A stretch of 64,000 nucleotides of DNA from Sphingorhabdus sp. Alg231-15. Its GTDB lineage: Bacteria; Pseudomonadota; Alphaproteobacteria; Sphingomonadales; Sphingomonadaceae. Location: assembly GCF_900149705.1 (NCBI RefSeq), contig NZ_LT703001.1:1612001-1676000 (forward strand), in the 5' to 3' direction. The notes under the pieces were generated by a model, which ran no database searches, was not told the DNA's origin, and saw only the letters and a list, made by a program, of their open reading frames with translations. Made by a program: the position numbers and the translations under genes. This document shows positions 62,861 through 64,000 of this stretch, in pieces; the first letter of the stretch is position 1; every line of letters starts with the position of its first letter.

Positions 62861-64000
62861 ATGAAAAAACTCCTGACTTTACTCGCTTTTTTCCTGGTCA
62901 CCCCGCTTGCGGTTCCTGCCAGCGCCCAAAATGCTGGCACCGCGGCATCAGCCCATCCCGAAGCTACCAAGGCCGGATTTGAAATGCTGCAAGCCGGTGG
63001 CTCTGCAACCGACGCTGCGATGGCGATGATGCTGGCACTGACCGTCGTCGAACCCCAATCGAGCGGCATTGGCGGCGGCGGCTTTCTGCTGCATCATGAT
63101 GGGAAAAGCGGCTGGATGGAAACTATTGACGGACGCGAAATGGCGCCGGCAGCGGCTGCTTCGGATCGCTTTTTGGGCGAAGATGGTAAACCCCTAGGTT
63201 GGCGTGATGCCGCACCAGGCGGGAAGTCAGTGGGCGTACCGGGTAATATGCGGCTGATGGAACTAGCCCAAAAAAAATGGGGCAAACTGCCATGGGCGAA
63301 ATTGTTTGAACCCGCCATCAAACTGGCCGAAGAGGGTTATGCCGTCAGTCCTCCACAATATGACTGGATGAAACGGCTCGAAAGACTTTGGGTAAAATTC
63401 CCCGACATGCAAAAGCTGTACTGGCGCAATGGAGAGCCTGCTCCGCGAGGAACGATAATAAAAAACCCTGAACTCGGCCAATTGCTCCGCGAACTGCAAG
63501 CTGGCGGTGCGGATGCTTTTTACACTGGCAAGACAGTGGCCGCGATTTCGGCAGCGGTCGGTAAAGCACCGCAAAATCCTTCGGTTCTGACACAGCAGGA
63601 TTTTGACAATTACAGCGCAATTTTAAGACAACCAATCTGCTCCACCTATCGCGAATATCGTATTTGCGGCATGGGCCCGCCCTCATCCGGAGCGACAACG
63701 GTTCTTCAGATACTCGGCTCAATTGAACGATTTGACATGGGTATGCTCTATGAAAAGGAACCAGCGCGTGCATGGCATGTTGTTGGTGAAGCCATGCGGC
63801 TGGCCTATGCGGACCGTGAAAAATATCTGGCGGATCAGGATTTTGTCTCGGTCCCTGTCGCTGGCTTGATCGACAAGCAATATCTTTCCAAGCGCTCCCA
63901 AATGATCGCACTACAACGCGCACGGCCTCAGTTTCCGGGGATCGACACCTATCCTGCCGGCAATCCTCCCGGTGCCTTGCCCCGCACGGCTGCTATTTCA
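62861..64000 (+). CDS. ggt: Gamma-glutamyltransferase, 3' end outside the window
   Basis: The frame is open to the last base, so only the first 380 or so codons are seen. I start at 62861 (MKKLLTLLAFFLVTPLAVPASAQ), which gives a normal signal peptide; an ATG at 62819 overlaps the pyrD stop (ATGA) and is also in frame. GGT features: HPEATKAGFEMLQAGGSATDAA, EPQSSGIGGGGFLLH, IDGREMAPAAA and a GPPSSGATT-like segment late. The nucleophile Thr at the small-subunit start should lie just beyond the edge. It cleaves glutathione in the periplasm. Confidence 0.93.
   Translation, partial: MKKLLTLLAFFLVTPLAVPASAQNAGTAASAHPEATKAGFEMLQAGGSATDAAMAMMLALTVVEPQSSGIGGGGFLLHHDGKSGWMETIDGREMAPAAAASDRFLGEDGKPLGWRDAAPGGKSVGVPGNMRLMELAQKKWGKLPWAKLFEPAIKLAEEGYAVSPPQYDWMKRLERLWVKFPDMQKLYWRNGEPAPRGTIIKNPELGQLLRELQAGGADAFYTGKTVAAISAAVGKAPQNPSVLTQQDFDNYSAILRQPICSTYREYRICGMGPPSSGATTVLQILGSIERFDMGMLYEKEPARAWHVVGEAMRLAYADREKYLADQDFVSVPVAGLIDKQYLSKRSQMIALQRARPQFPGIDTYPAGNPPGALPRTAAIS

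Noticed and set aside
1-64000. Prophage, insertion sequence, integron or CRISPR array
   Set aside because: No integrase, transposase, capsid, terminase large subunit, cas gene or regular repeat-spacer array was found in either strand.

Overview
This is a gene-dense window with no stretch of foreign DNA that I can recognise. It reads as an alphaproteobacterium of the order Sphingomonadales, probably a marine or aquatic lineage near Sphingorhabdus/Parasphingorhabdus/Sphingopyxis. That placement is inference from gene content: a DUF1476 (F-ATPase zeta) protein, a TIGR02300 FYDLN-acid protein, an EPSP synthase close to the Agrobacterium CP4 type, a DciA/DUF721 helicase loader, a CrtZ carotene hydroxylase, a vanadium haloperoxidase, and sphingomonad-type intergenic repeats. 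I see no rRNA, CRISPR array, insertion sequence, integrase or prophage. Two tRNAs are present: Ala-GGC at 29445-29520 (-) and Leu-TAA at 34972-35058 (+).

Layout. 1-2115: the 3' part of a vanadium-dependent haloperoxidase with a clear terminator. 2217-5062: an HTH-like sphingomonad protein, then a GlxA-type regulator coupled to a lipoprotein alpha/beta hydrolase that carries a metal-ribbon domain. 5251-8631 (-): mutY, a serine hydrolase and nudC. 8659-14319 (+): dciA, two DsbA-like thioredoxins and smc. 14357-17939: a serine hydrolase, then soxR divergent from two VOC proteins and a flavin-binding protein, with a near-perfect SoxR box between them. 17997-22168 (-): MDR dehydrogenase, nitronate monooxygenase, aldo/keto reductase and ubiA. 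22278-25309 (+): rsmE and a secreted DUF11 protein. 25306-29318 (-): YaiI, a DEAD-box helicase, a YhiN-type flavoprotein and a GIY-YIG protein. 29590-35058: FYDLN protein, aroA-(membrane protein)-cmk, rpsA, ihfB and tRNA-Leu. 35190-40929: an acyl-CoA-dehydrogenase-like monooxygenase, two orphan substrate-binding lipoproteins, a DUF4112 protein, and an AhpD-like protein divergent from an HxlR regulator with twin operators.

40932-47534 is one long minus-strand series: metallo-beta-lactamase fold hydrolase, DUF4230, Kelch lipoprotein, nadA, an unknown small protein, nadC, two paralogous membrane proteins and RNase T2. 47649-50250: a BlaI/BlaR1-like pair with tandem BlaI-type operators; the BlaR1-like protein has a coiled-coil C-terminal half in place of a penicillin sensor. 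50618-54955 (-): grxD, bolA, the zeta subunit, a quinone oxidoreductase and leuC-(small TM protein)-leuD. 55068-58712: crtZ, an EamA exporter, a GST and a SulP transporter. 58836-64000: isovaleryl-CoA dehydrogenase, an SDR and a GST overlap as one operon, divergent from pyrD and a gamma-glutamyltransferase that runs off the window.

Most of the window is core housekeeping and redox/detoxification metabolism. The clearest regulatory logic visible in the DNA is three local repressor/sensor circuits, each with its operators in view: SoxR at 16376-16406, HxlR at 40540-40582 and BlaI at 50216-50250. I did not find an obvious new defence or mobile system. The best candidates for something undescribed are the BlaR1-like coiled-coil sensor, the metal-ribbon alpha/beta hydrolase with its GlxA regulator, the permease-less pair of SBP lipoproteins, and small conserved-looking proteins embedded in the nad and leu operons.
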